Source: Hepatocystis sp. ex Piliocolobus tephrosceles (taxonomy: Eukaryota > Apicomplexa > Aconoidasida > Haemosporida > Plasmodiidae). From it: a DNA stretch of 18,491 nt. Under the pieces are notes generated by a model, which did not search any database, was not told where the DNA came from, and saw only the letters and a program-made list of their open reading frames with translations. Below, piece after piece: positions 10,501-18,491 of this stretch. Location: the NCBI GenBank assembly GCA_902459845.2, contig CABPSV020000348.1:1-18491 (forward strand), in the 5' to 3' direction. Every line of letters begins with the position of its first letter. Positions within the stretch are counted from its first letter, which is position 1. The position numbers were made by a program, and so were the translations under genes.

Positions 10501-11468
10501 TTTTTTTTGTTTTGTTTTACTTCTTCCGCTTCTTCATCTACTTCCGCTTCTTCATCTACTTCCGCTTCTTCATCTACTTCCGCTTCTTCATCTACTTCCA
10601 CTTCTTCGGCTTCCTCCTCTTCTATTTCTTCCTCCTCTTCTATTTCTTTCTCCTCTTCTATTTCTTTCTCCTCTTTTATTTCTTCCTCCTCTTTTATCCC
10701 TTCCTCCTCCTCTTTTATCCCTTCCTTCTCCTCTTCTTCTTCTTCTTCTTCATCTTCTTCTCTTATATCACTTCCACTTTCATCATTTATCCTTTTTGTA
10801 CCATTCTGTAAACGCAAACCTCTTTGTTCTGCCCCCTTTCTCACATGTATCCTAGAAGTATCATTTTGCACATTGTTCAGCTGTTTTGTTTTTTTATTTT
10901 TAGGTAGAACATTATCTAATGAGTTGTAATTTCCTTTATGAGTTATGTTTTTTTTATCTGATTTGTCGTTTGAAAAAAATATACTTTTTTTAATGCTTTC
11001 TAAATGTACATCAAATTCTTTTAATTTTTCTTTAACTTCATAGTTCTTAAGTTGTAATAATTTTCTTTTTTCTATTTTGTTTTGAATATAATCATTTGTT
11101 GTTTTAAACTTTTTAGTATGTTTGTTTTTTTCTGAATAGAATTTATTTTTTGATACATCATCAAAAGAATTTTCTTCTGAGATATCATTATTTGTACTTA
11201 TATGTTGATCTAAAAAAGTAGCATTGTCATTTAAATTAAAAAGACTATTTTTAGCATATTTTTTATTAATTTTATTTAAATCTTTGTTTTTTCTTTTATC
11301 AATAAACTTGTTTGTTTTTTTCTCATTTTGATAATAATTCAAAATCTTTTTATATTTATCAGTTGATTGTTTTGAGACCGGAATTTTTTCTCTGCTTTGC
11401 TTTGTCTTTATAATATTTCTCTTCCTCCTAGTTCCAGCTGACTTCAAATCAAATATGTTTTGAGCCAT
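7553..11468 (-). CDS. NOP14: Nucleolar protein 14 homologue (SSU processome), two exons
   Basis: Exon 1 is 11468-7959 (1170 codons) and exon 2 is 7702-7553 (49 codons plus stop), giving 1219 aa. NOP14 acts in the nucleolus with EMG1 and NOC4 in pre-18S rRNA processing and 40S assembly. Family signatures seen are NIFDLK (4-9, the NPFE element), NKFIDKR (53-59), SLFNLNDNATFLDQHI (75-90, equivalent to SIYNLNEDEELTHYGQ) and a basic helix around 125-160. The helical core starts at about 440 (LPLYV, equivalent to LPYTF). At the C-terminus, LNYNE is joined to IRKENSYIIGIK, matching the IRKDNQFLA region of animal NOP14, and is followed by a charged helix. The human protein has about 860 aa; the excess here is low complexity: a Glu-rich stretch (about 232-316), SDNE repeats, DINGATSN repeats and a long KNDKN tract (about 900-988). 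An in-frame TAA upstream with no intervening ATG supports the start. Identification rests on motif recall, not on a search. Confidence 0.85.
7703..7958 (-). other. NOP14 intron, phase 0
   Basis: On the minus strand the donor is GAG|GTAAAAAT (last exon base 7959) and the acceptor is a long T-rich stretch ending TTTTGTTTAG (first base of exon 2 is 7702). It is 256 bp. Without removing it the frame runs on into a hydrophobic Cys/Phe/Ile tail ending near 7800 that is unlike any nucleolar protein. With it removed, the conserved IRKEN motif is joined in frame. Confidence 0.9.
7740..7812 (-). repeat. About 15-bp repeats inside the NOP14 intron
   Basis: Four to five imperfect copies of AAAAAAAGATA(A/G)TTA read on the plus strand, directly next to the poly-A run. 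On the sense (minus) strand they read as TAACTATCTTTTTTT units, so they extend the pyrimidine-rich tract before the acceptor. Slippage expansion is the likely origin. Confidence 0.85.
8505..8772 (-). repeat. Coding (KNDKN/EQNDKN) array in NOP14
   Basis: About 268 bp built of 9-bp AAAAACGAC units (NDK), interrupted by GAACAAAACGAC variants (EQND). It encodes about 90 residues of only Lys, Asn, Asp, Gln and Glu (residues about 900-988). The same DNA is open in other frames on both strands (Phe/Leu/Ser and Thr/Lys/Asn repeats), which is an artefact of the repeat. It sits between helical segments and is presumably a disordered loop. Confidence 0.92.
9433..9528 (-). repeat. 24-bp direct repeat, four copies, in NOP14
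   Basis: Four contiguous 24-bp units (9433, 9457, 9481, 9505), three almost identical and one diverged, encode DINGATSN blocks (residues about 647-679). A further degenerate partial unit follows at 9529. The near identity indicates recent expansion. Confidence 0.92.
10315..10350 (-). repeat. 12-bp repeat, three copies (SDNE) in NOP14
   Basis: Three perfect 12-bp units encode SDNE SDNE SDNE near residues 373-385. Acidic Ser/Asp/Glu stretches like this are common in nucleolar proteins and could be casein kinase 2 sites, though that is inference. Confidence 0.85.
10522..10770 (-). repeat. Glu-rich acidic tract with 18-bp repeats in NOP14
   Basis: Plus-strand positions 10522-10593 hold four near-identical 18-bp units encoding EVDEEA. 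The rest, to 10770, encodes irregular EEEEIKEE/EEIEEEKE blocks. Together they form a nearly pure acidic region at residues about 232-316. Acidic tracts at a similar place, between the basic N-terminal part and the core, occur in NOP14 proteins of other eukaryotes. Confidence 0.88.
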
Positions 11469-11573
11469 GGTAATTGTAAATGATTAGTAGTTTATAATGT
11501 TTATTTTTTTTTTTTTTTTGCCTTTCTATACATTCATTTATTTGCTTTTAACTAGTTATTAAAAGGCGTAAAA

Positions 11574-11604
<31 letters not shown>

Positions 11605-11864
11605 CTTGTATAATTTTAAAAAAACAACACCAATGTTCTTTTTTTAATAACAAAGCATTGAAGTATTAAAGTATGGAGCATATAATTATAACATTTTTAA
11701 ATGGTTATGTAAGTAAAAAAAAAAAAGTTAAAATAAAGCAATTTATTTTGCATATAATATATATATATATATATATGCGTATGTAAATATCTTTACGAAT
11801 GAGTCTCCTGCTAATTAAAATAAATATGTAAATTTGCTGCTTGCTAAACTTTAAATATTAAAAT

Positions 11865-11902
<38 letters not shown>

Positions 11903-12311
11903 ATTTTTATTCTTAAAATTATTTCAAAATTGGAAAAAAAAAGTTGCATAAATTTTTTTTAATACATATATTTATTTTGCATTAAAAAAGCATGTTTTTT
12001 TATTTTTTTTTAAATTATTATGTTGTATTTTTTCATACACATATATTTATATAGATATATATGAAACCTACATTTGTTGTAGAAGCATAGTTTTAATTTA
12101 AAATAAAAAGCCAAAGTATATTATTTGATATAATTGCTTATTTTTTTCCTTTTTTTTTTTTTTCTTTTTTATATCGTACTTTATATTTTTGGGTAAATAA
12201 AAAAAAACGAACATAAAAACAAAATAAAATTGAACAAAAAAAAACGGATTAGCGAAACCTGCATTTTTTTTTTATTTTTTTAAATCTAAATAAAAGTCTA
12301 CTTAAAAAAAA

Positions 12312-12342
<31 letters not shown>

Positions 12343-12517
12343 TTACATCATTATAATGATTTATAAAAATCTTCAATTGCATTAAATGTTTTTTATTTTG
12401 TATTTTTAATACCTTACATATTGAATAATAAAATTGATTTGTTATATATTCGTTTTTAAATAATTTTACTTTAGTTTTTAGTTATGTTTAGTTGTTAATA
12501 TATGTGTTTACAACAAT

Positions 12518-12520
<3 letters not shown>

Positions 12521-12565
<45 letters not shown>
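12521..12565. repeat. Poly-A run, 45 nt
   Basis: An uninterrupted A run in the NOP14-GCVH gap. Its exact length is likely to be unreliable in the assembly. Confidence 0.9.
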
Positions 12566-12566
<1 letters not shown>

Positions 12567-13283
12567 AGATACGCACACAAACACAATTAAATTTGTATAT
12601 ATGTAAAATATATACACGTGCAACGTACATATTGAAAAATTAGCCAATATATCTGTTTATCTTTCTTTCTTTTTTAAACTTTAACATATATAGTAAAAAA
12701 TATGATATAAGTTATAAACATTTAAAAAAAAAAAAAAAAAAAAAAGATATGCATATATATACATATATATACACAAAAGACAATGTTGCATAAACAATTT
12801 TTTAAAAGGTACAAAATATATTTAAAAATAAAAGTATTGACATAGCAACATGAAAAATAAATGACAAATGTACGTAAAAACAGATGTAAATATATATATA
12901 CATATATATATATGCATATATCTGAATACATTTTAAATATATGCAATGGTCTATATATATATATATATATAAACCGTGCTTCTTGTTTGTCCTTATATTC
13001 CTCTAAAACTGTGGAATGCTTTTTTTTTGACTATGCATATTAGTTCATTTTATATAATATCTTTAAGTTTTAAAATCAAATATTTAAACTTTGTTTATCT
13101 GAAATTAATGTATGCACTCTTTCAAGTTTAGTGTTATTCTGAATTTAACAAATAGCGCAGTAAACTTTAAAGTGCCTAGAAAATAATATATCTAACATTT
13201 TTAATATGATGTCCCTCTTTCTTCTTTTCTTATCTTGTTTTATTTTATTTTCTCTGTTCACTCCATTTTTGCGAATAAGTCTT

Positions 13284-13373
13284 TTATGCAAATTTTATAA
13301 ATCCATTGAGAAACAATAATAACAACACAGCTATGATAGCTAATATTAAAAATACGAATACACAGCAGCACAT
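13284..13373 (-). CDS. Candidate 29-aa single-span membrane micro-ORF
   Basis: A short complete frame on the minus strand starts with AAAATGTGC, a favourable A-rich Plasmodium start context, and ends in TAA. The product begins MCCCVFVF, runs through about 20 hydrophobic residues (LILAIIAVLLLLFL), and ends NGFIKFA. It looks like a single transmembrane helix with three N-terminal cysteines that could be palmitoylated. The DNA is more complex and G+C-richer than its flanks. An in-frame TAA lies 8 codons before the ATG, so unless a splice acceptor (TTTTAAG just upstream) is used, this is the whole product. I do not recognise a family. It may instead be chance, or the last exon of a gene; a rival 37-codon frame overlaps on the other strand. 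Confidence 0.35.
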   Translation of the reverse strand: MCCCVFVFLILAIIAVLLLLFLNGFIKFA

Positions 13374-14038
13374 TTTGACTACTTGAATTATAACTTAAAA
13401 TCGGAAAAAAAAAAATATATATATATATATATATATTTCTTGTTAAAAATGTTTTCTTCAGTTATAAATAATTTTTGTTTATTTATTTTATTTTTATTAT
13501 ATACTTCAAAAGGTGTGGGTAATTTTTTATATAAACGTTATATTTATTGAGCTATATATAAATGTATACTTCTTTATGTTTTATATCTGTATTAAAAATA
13601 TTTTCTGTATTTTATTATTATTTTTTTTTTTTATTTTCTCTCTTTAAAGTTAATATTAAAATTTTTATAACTGAGGAATTATATATTAAATGTAATATCA
13701 AATGTGTATAATATCAAAAACAATTTTAAAAGTAATAAATTAGTTGTCTTGGAACAATAATATAAAGTGATAAAAAAAAAAAAAAAAAATGTAAAAAAAA
13801 AATATATATAATAAATATATACGTTTATATACAATTTTACAAAACGCTTACATAAAAAAGAAAAATATGTTTTTATATAGTAGTGAAGATAATTTTAAAA
13901 AAGAGCAATCACATGTAACAATTATTTATGTATTTTAATAAGTATTAACTTAAAATTATATATTTTTTTATGATTTGTTAAAGTAGAGAATTAAAAAAAA
14001 AAAAAAAAAATAAAGTAAAATAAAATAAAATTATTGAG

Positions 14039-14081
<43 letters not shown>

Positions 14082-14183
14082 TTTTATGAGCAATAAACTA
14101 AAAAAAAGTTCATAATCAATACAAATTTTATTATTTTCAGGCATTAAATTTTTTTTTTAAACTTTATTAATGGTAAATAAAAT

Positions 14184-14370
14184 GATTTAAAAAAAAAAAA
14201 AAAAAAAAATTTTAAATAAAATAAACTTTAAGTGTTTTATAAAAATTCCTTAATATAACTTATAATATTAAAAATAAGTGATTTAAAAAAAAAAAAAAAA
14301 AAAATTAGGAATAAAAAAAAATTTAAGTGTTTTATAAAAATTCTTTAACATAACTTATTATATTAAAAAT
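14184..14370. repeat. 95-bp imperfect tandem duplication
   Basis: A 49-bp block at 14227-14275 recurs at 14322-14370 with three mismatches, each copy preceded by GATTT plus a poly-A run of about 20. The repeat period is 95 bp. It lies about 790 bp beyond the GCVH stop codon. Confidence 0.85.
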
Positions 14371-14917
14371 TGATGTAAAAATTTTAAGTCGATTTTTAAT
14401 ATATTTTTTTACTATTTCATATTATTTTTTAGCTTTCAAAATTCCTTATAAACCACAATAACTTTGGAGATATTTTTTTTGGCAATTAAAATAAAATACA
14501 CAGCAAAAAAAAAATAAAAAAAAAAAAAAAACAACCATTGTTTTTTTTTTTTAATTTCAAAATTATAATATAAAATAATAATAAAAATTCAGAATAAAAC
14601 TATTTTTACAACACATTATCAAACATCTCGACACTGAGTATTATTTTTTCAAAAAATAAAGGCCAAGTTTTTATGCTACTTTTTCAACATAATTTTATGA
14701 TTGTATTATTTATATTCATTTTATATCAACTGCTTTATGTTAATTATTTTTATTTTTTTGTTATTTTTTTATATTGTATCAACAGTGTGTAAAATAATAA
14801 ATAATTTAAATTTTTTTTTTTTTTTATTCATTTATTATATGTTTATTATTTATAAAGTATTATTAGCAATTTCTATTTTAAAAAAAAAATTCTCTAAAGA
14901 TTTTGCATTTAATCACA

Positions 14918-14920
<3 letters not shown>

Positions 14921-14969
<49 letters not shown>
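14921..14969. repeat. Poly-T run, 49 nt
   Basis: An uninterrupted T run 190 bp beyond the GCVH stop codon; on the GCVH strand it reads as poly-A. It is genomic sequence, so not itself evidence of polyadenylation. Confidence 0.9.
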
Positions 14970-14972
<3 letters not shown>

Positions 14973-15159
14973 ATCAATATTTTTATGTATATAAGAATTT
15001 CTGTTATTTAAAGGATGTAATTATATGTATATGAGATAACAAAACCACAATATTTATTTTTTTTTTATTTTTTTCTATATGTACTCATTGTTTAATTATT
15101 TATTAATCCACTAAACTGGTCATTTATTTATTTCTTTATTAATTTGCTTGTTGTTGTAA

Positions 15160-15768
15160 CTACTTTTCTTCTTTGTTTTGAATTCTTTCGATATCTTTAA
15201 CATCAAACAATTTGCTTTCCTTTTTTTCTTTTAAATAATTTATTTCACTTTGTTGCAATGTTGTTTCTTCATTTTGCTCTTCCTTTTCGCATAACTGTTT
15301 GTATTCAGAATTATCCATAATTTCTGTTTCATTAATATCTTTTGCCAACAATTCCATAATCCATCCATCCGATTCAGGATTTTTATTTATTAAATTAACA
15401 TTATCTATTAATTGATTATTTATATTAATAATTTTCCCACTAATAGGTGTGTAAACATCACCTACGCTTTTTACACTTTCTATTGTTGCTATACAATCTC
15501 CTTTTTTTACATGATCATTAATTTTTTGTGTTACATCGATAAAAACAATTTCTCCTAGTTTTTCAGTTCCATATTTACTTATTCCTATTTTACATTTTAT
15601 ATCACCATTAGTTTTCCTCTCTTTTAAGTTTTCATCATTTATTTTTATGTATTCATGGGATGCGGTATAATATGTAATAAAATGTTTAGCACTAAATTGC
15701 AAATAACATGAGTTAAAATGCTGAAGTAGAAAACCTTTTCTAAAAAAAAATAATTTTCGTGTCAACAT
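15160..15768 (-). CDS. GCVH: Glycine cleavage system H protein, mitochondrial
   Basis: 202 aa. H protein carries a lipoyl arm that shuttles the aminomethyl group between the P, T and L proteins of the glycine cleavage system. The match is clear: IGISKYGTEKLGEIVFIDV (61-79, like VGITDYAQEALGDIVFVDL), then ESVKSVGDVYTPISG with the lipoylated Lys at about residue 100, then NPESDGWIMEL (130-140). The basic, hydroxylated, acid-free first ~35 residues are a likely mitochondrial targeting peptide. The tail after about 145 is Glu/Lys-rich and longer than in bacterial H proteins (about 130 aa). TAA lies two codons before the ATG, fixing the start. In Plasmodium the H protein is known to be lipoylated in the mitochondrion by LipL1, whereas a P protein is reported missing, so its role beyond lipoate handling is uncertain. 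It lies between NOP14 and AQP on the same strand but with long gaps, so it is independently transcribed. Confidence 0.95.
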   Translation of the reverse strand: MLTRKLFFFRKGFLLQHFNSCYLQFSAKHFITYYTASHEYIKINDENLKERKTNGDIKCKIGISKYGTEKLGEIVFIDVTQKINDHVKKGDCIATIESVKSVGDVYTPISGKIININNQLIDNVNLINKNPESDGWIMELLAKDINETEIMDNSEYKQLCEKEEQNEETTLQQSEINYLKEKKESKLFDVKDIERIQNKEEK

Positions 15769-17217
15769 TGCTTAAAGAAGGGTATATAATATAAAAAAAT
15801 AGATAAATAAATTAGAAAAAAAAAAAAAAAAATTGAATAATAATTAAGTAAATAGATACATAAAAAATTACACATATGAATGGGTACACGAACGTATAAG
15901 AGCATAAATAAATATATGAATAAATGTCAACTTAAATAATAGAAAATATGAAATGCATTGGAAATCAAACTACTATAGTAAAAAAAAAAAAAAGTGACAT
16001 TATAAAACTCATGAATTTTCTTGTAATTAAAAACTCATATGTTTTGAGTTAATTTATATGATGAAATAAAAAATAAATAAAGCAACCCAATATTCTACAT
16101 TTTTGTTTTACAAGCATAATCGAAAGTTATTTGGGGGGATCAAGGGGAAATCGTATTGTTTTTTTTTTTCTTTTTTTTTTATGTTTCTGATTTTTTTTTT
16201 TTTTTTGTACTATGAATAATTGAATAAAATTCACAATTCAATTTATTCTTAATTTTTTTTTTTTTTTCTTTTTTTTAAGGAATTTAAAAGCATATATAAA
16301 TAATTAAATATTAAAAATACGCATAATTAAGAGTAGAAAAAAAAAAAAAATATATATTTATATTACGGAAAATACTACACAAATTTAAAAACATTTTTAT
16401 AATTTAGAAATTATATATAATCAAAAATGCATTTTTAATAGTTGCTGTTTTCATATACTATATTATAACTTAAAAGTAAATTATTCGTTGAAAGGTTGCG
16501 GTACAAGTTTTCACTTTTAATTAAGCAGAAAAACGTTGTAAACAGTTTTTCCAATAATACATGTAAAACGTAACTCAGGTATATATATATATATATATAT
16601 ATATATGTTCATATATACATATATATTTATATTGTTACATTATTATATCTGTTTTTTTTTTTTTTTTTGTTCTGTTTATGGTTTATTTATTTTTTTTTTT
16701 TTTCACTTTTTTTAAATCAGTTAGTTTATCAGCACACTAATAATATAAACAAAATCTTTTTATTATTGAATTTTTTTTACTGCTATATAATTTGTAAAAA
16801 AAATTCTTAAAAGAAAAAAAAAATATAAATTTGAAAAAAGAGTTTTGTAACATAAAATTTATGTATTTATGTATGAGTTCTTTTTTGAATGTAAAAATAT
16901 GAAAGTATTTCATGTGTAAGACTTCAAAAATCATTTGAAAAAGTAATATATATAAAATGTTTCTTTTCACATATATACTGTATAAATAAATAAATATATA
17001 TAATAAATTATGAGTAAAAAATACTATAAAAATGTAATTGTTAAATGTATAAATAAGTTATAACAGTAGTATATAAATGGAAAATAAAATAAATGTATGT
17101 ATATGAAATATTAAATATGTATAGACAGAAAAAAAAAAATAAGAACATATAATTACTTCAAGTTCAGATAAAATATATGTATATATACGACTGCTGAAGT
17201 TATAAGAACTTTACTCG
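15769..17217. other. Intergenic: GCVH upstream / AQP downstream
   Basis: 1.45 kb between two minus-strand genes. It should hold the GCVH promoter and 5' UTR on the left and the AQP 3' UTR on the right. Poly-A/T runs, a TA tract (16579-16606) and an unusual G-rich cluster (16133-16147) are present. A 77-codon frame at 16737-16970 (-) is Phe/Lys/Ile-rich without family resemblance and was not called a gene. Confidence 0.7.
16133..16148 (+). promoter_or_regulatory. G-box-like cluster upstream of GCVH
   Basis: GGGGGGATCAAGGGGA holds a run of six G and a run of four G within 16 bp, in otherwise very G-poor DNA. The second part, AAGGGGA, fits the Plasmodium G-box consensus (A/G)NGGGG(C/A) described at heat-shock gene promoters. 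It lies about 365 bp before the GCVH start codon. Function here is inferred from the motif only. Confidence 0.4.
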
Positions 17218-18003
17218 TTAAACATTTTCATTAATATCATCTTGAACCTCCATATTATTTAATGGTTTGATTGCTAAATGATATAAAAGACCGCCAGTTA
17301 TAGCACCTACAATAGGGCCGACAAAAGGAACCCAACAATAATAAGAATCATCAGTAAAAGCGCTTGATCCAGTTACTATAAGTGATAAAAGTCTAGCACC
17401 TAAATCCCTTGAAGGATTTAAGGCAAATCCTGTATTTTTACCAAAAGTCATACCTATCGTTGCAACAGTCGTTCCTACTACTGCAGCAACTTTCAATATA
17501 CTAAATCGACCTCCTACAGTTTCATCAGTTATAAGCAATATCACTAATATTAATAATCCGGTTAATATACATTCATGTGCAAAAGCATTTAGTGTACTAA
17601 CATTAGTATCTTTCGCTGTTTCCCATACAAATTTTGGCGCCACAACACCATCTGGCTCAGTTTTAATATAGCCACAATACATACCATACACAGCAGCGGT
17701 TGCTGAAAAGGCACCTAAAAGTTGTGCTACGAAATAATGAGGTATTTTTTTAAAATCAAATTTTTTAATAGATGATAAAGCTAATGTTACAGCTAAATTT
17801 AAATGTGCACCACTAAGTTTTGCTGAACATAAAACGCCCATAAATACTGCTAGTCCCCAACCCATACATAAATGAAACCAGTCATTATTTTTTGTTATTG
17901 TATATGTTGCTGTTGAACCTTCTCCAATAAACATTAAAATAAAAGTACCTAAAAATTCTCCTAAAACTTCTTTACCTATAATATGAACTGGATCAATTGC
18001 CAT
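17218..18003 (-). CDS. AQP: Aquaglyceroporin (water/glycerol channel)
   Basis: 261 aa, a normal length for the family. This channel passes water, glycerol and other small solutes across the parasite plasma membrane; glycerol is used for lipid synthesis. Six membrane spans are visible (about 10-30, 42-62, 88-110, 138-160, 168-188, 224-247), with the two half-helix motifs. The first is SGAHLNLAV, with NLA (69-71) instead of NPA, and the second is GFALNPSRD, with NPS (196-198). These are exactly the substitutions known for Plasmodium AQP. Selectivity-filter residues look conserved: Trp49 (MGWGL), Phe193 and Arg199. The TM1 signature GEFLGTFILMFIGEGSTA is strong. A TAA lies four codons before the ATG, supporting the start. 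The N-terminus (MAIDPVHIIGKE) and the soluble C-tail (NMEVQDDINENV) differ from P. falciparum AQP as I recall it, indicating another species. Confidence 0.97.
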   Translation of the reverse strand: MAIDPVHIIGKEVLGEFLGTFILMFIGEGSTATYTITKNNDWFHLCMGWGLAVFMGVLCSAKLSGAHLNLAVTLALSSIKKFDFKKIPHYFVAQLLGAFSATAAVYGMYCGYIKTEPDGVVAPKFVWETAKDTNVSTLNAFAHECILTGLLILVILLITDETVGGRFSILKVAAVVGTTVATIGMTFGKNTGFALNPSRDLGARLLSLIVTGSSAFTDDSYYCWVPFVGPIVGAITGGLLYHLAIKPLNNMEVQDDINENV

Positions 18004-18113
18004 TTTATTTTCTTAAGTTATTTACGAATGTAAAATAAATGATAAAATAGTAAGTTTAATAAATAAATAGTAGTAAGCGTAATAAATGATAAGATGTAAA
18101 CTAATAAAAAGTA

Positions 18114-18148
<35 letters not shown>

Positions 18149-18419
18149 AATTTGAAAAAAAGGTGATATAAAATGAAAAGAAAAAAAAAAAATTTAACTT
18201 AGGTTATAAATATTTAATTTTAAATAAAAATATATATAATATACAAACAAAATAAAAAAAAATAAAATTATGGTAAACTTAAAAGAAAAACTAAGAAAAA
18301 AATATTGTTATATTATTTTTATAGTTAAAGTTAAATATGTGTAATATGATATATGTCTTCTTTTGTATATACAAATATACATTATAATACTTGCTTAATA
18401 TAATAATATACACTTGTTT

Positions 18420-18491
<72 letters not shown>
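18004..18491. other. AQP upstream region
   Basis: 488 bp with promoter and 5' UTR of AQP expected. It contains a TA tract near 18115-18130 and poly-A runs. No motif stands out and no gene is seen. Confidence 0.7.
18424..18491. repeat. Terminal poly-A run, at least 68 nt
   Basis: The window ends in 68 uninterrupted A residues, the longest homopolymer here. Its true length and what follows are not visible. It may coincide with a contig or read break. Confidence 0.9.

Larger units (their letters stand above)
11469..15159. other. Large intergenic region (NOP14 upstream / GCVH downstream)
   Basis: 3.7 kb with no long gene. The left part contains the NOP14 promoter and 5' UTR; the right part is the GCVH 3' UTR. 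It has long homopolymers (A at 12521-12565, 45 nt; T at 14921-14969, 49 nt), TA tracts, an (ATA)n tract near 12314-12332, and a 95-bp tandem duplication. The segment about 12975-13400 has visibly higher complexity and G+C than its surroundings and includes the candidate micro-ORF 13284-13373. Another modestly complex stretch is 14600-14700. No tRNA or known snRNA was recognised. Confidence 0.7.

Noticed and set aside
10300..10929. 209-codon Ser-rich frame on the plus strand
   Set aside because: It is the antisense shadow of the Glu-rich repeats of NOP14 (TCTTCC reads as Ser).
13206..13319. 37-codon plus-strand frame MMSLFLLFLSCFILF...SIEKQ resembling a signal peptide
   Set aside because: It overlaps the micro-ORF on the other strand, consists mostly of Leu/Phe/Ser from a T-rich stretch, and has no further coding continuation; kept only as a rival explanation.
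14641..14659. Perfect inverted repeat TTATTTTTT-C-AAAAAATAA
   Set aside because: A one-base centre and pure A/T arms; expected by chance in such DNA and not a plausible terminator in a eukaryote.
14701..14994. 97-codon frame of Phe/Ile/Leu (+)
   Set aside because: It runs through the 49-T homopolymer and other T runs; no protein-like pattern.
16737..16970. 77-codon minus-strand frame in the GCVH-AQP gap
   Set aside because: Composition is what AT-rich DNA gives (Phe, Lys, Ile, Asn); no family resemblance and no complexity rise.

Overview
The base composition (strongly A+T-rich, with long poly-A/poly-T and TA tracts between genes), the Asn/Lys-rich low-complexity insertions inside large proteins, the short introns with poly-T before a TTTACAG/TTTAG acceptor, and the aquaglyceroporin with NLA and NPS in place of the two NPA motifs all point to nuclear DNA of a malaria parasite (Plasmodium). 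From memory, the pair aquaglyceroporin next to glycine-cleavage H protein is also adjacent on P. falciparum chromosome 11. The aquaglyceroporin differs at many positions from the P. falciparum protein as I recall it, so this is probably another Plasmodium species. I cannot name which.

Layout: 1-2657 is non-coding homopolymer-rich DNA. 2658-7039 (+) is a two-exon gene for a large protein of unknown function (1401 aa after splicing) with a PCNA-binding-like N-terminus and a conserved-looking, non-repetitive C-terminal part. It converges with a minus-strand gene, 11468-7553, which I identify as NOP14, a small-subunit processome protein. NOP14 ends in a short exon (7702-7553) that reading the long open frame alone misses; the junction restores the typical charged NOP14 C-terminus and gives 1219 aa. 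11469-15159 is a 3.7-kb gap with homopolymers, a 95-bp tandem duplication and a possible 29-codon membrane micro-ORF. 15768-15160 (-) is the mitochondrial glycine cleavage H protein (lipoyl carrier). 15769-17217 is the GCVH upstream region and AQP downstream region, with a G-box-like cluster. 18003-17218 (-) is the aquaglyceroporin. 18004-18491 is its upstream region, ending in a 68-A run.

The genes do not form one pathway: ribosome assembly (NOP14), one-carbon/lipoate metabolism in the mitochondrion (GCVH), glycerol/water permeability of the plasma membrane (AQP), and one unknown, possibly nuclear protein. No mobile element, tRNA, rRNA, CRISPR or viral sequence was seen. The most useful results are the two reconstructed gene models, the PIP-like motif, and the micro-ORF in the large gap.
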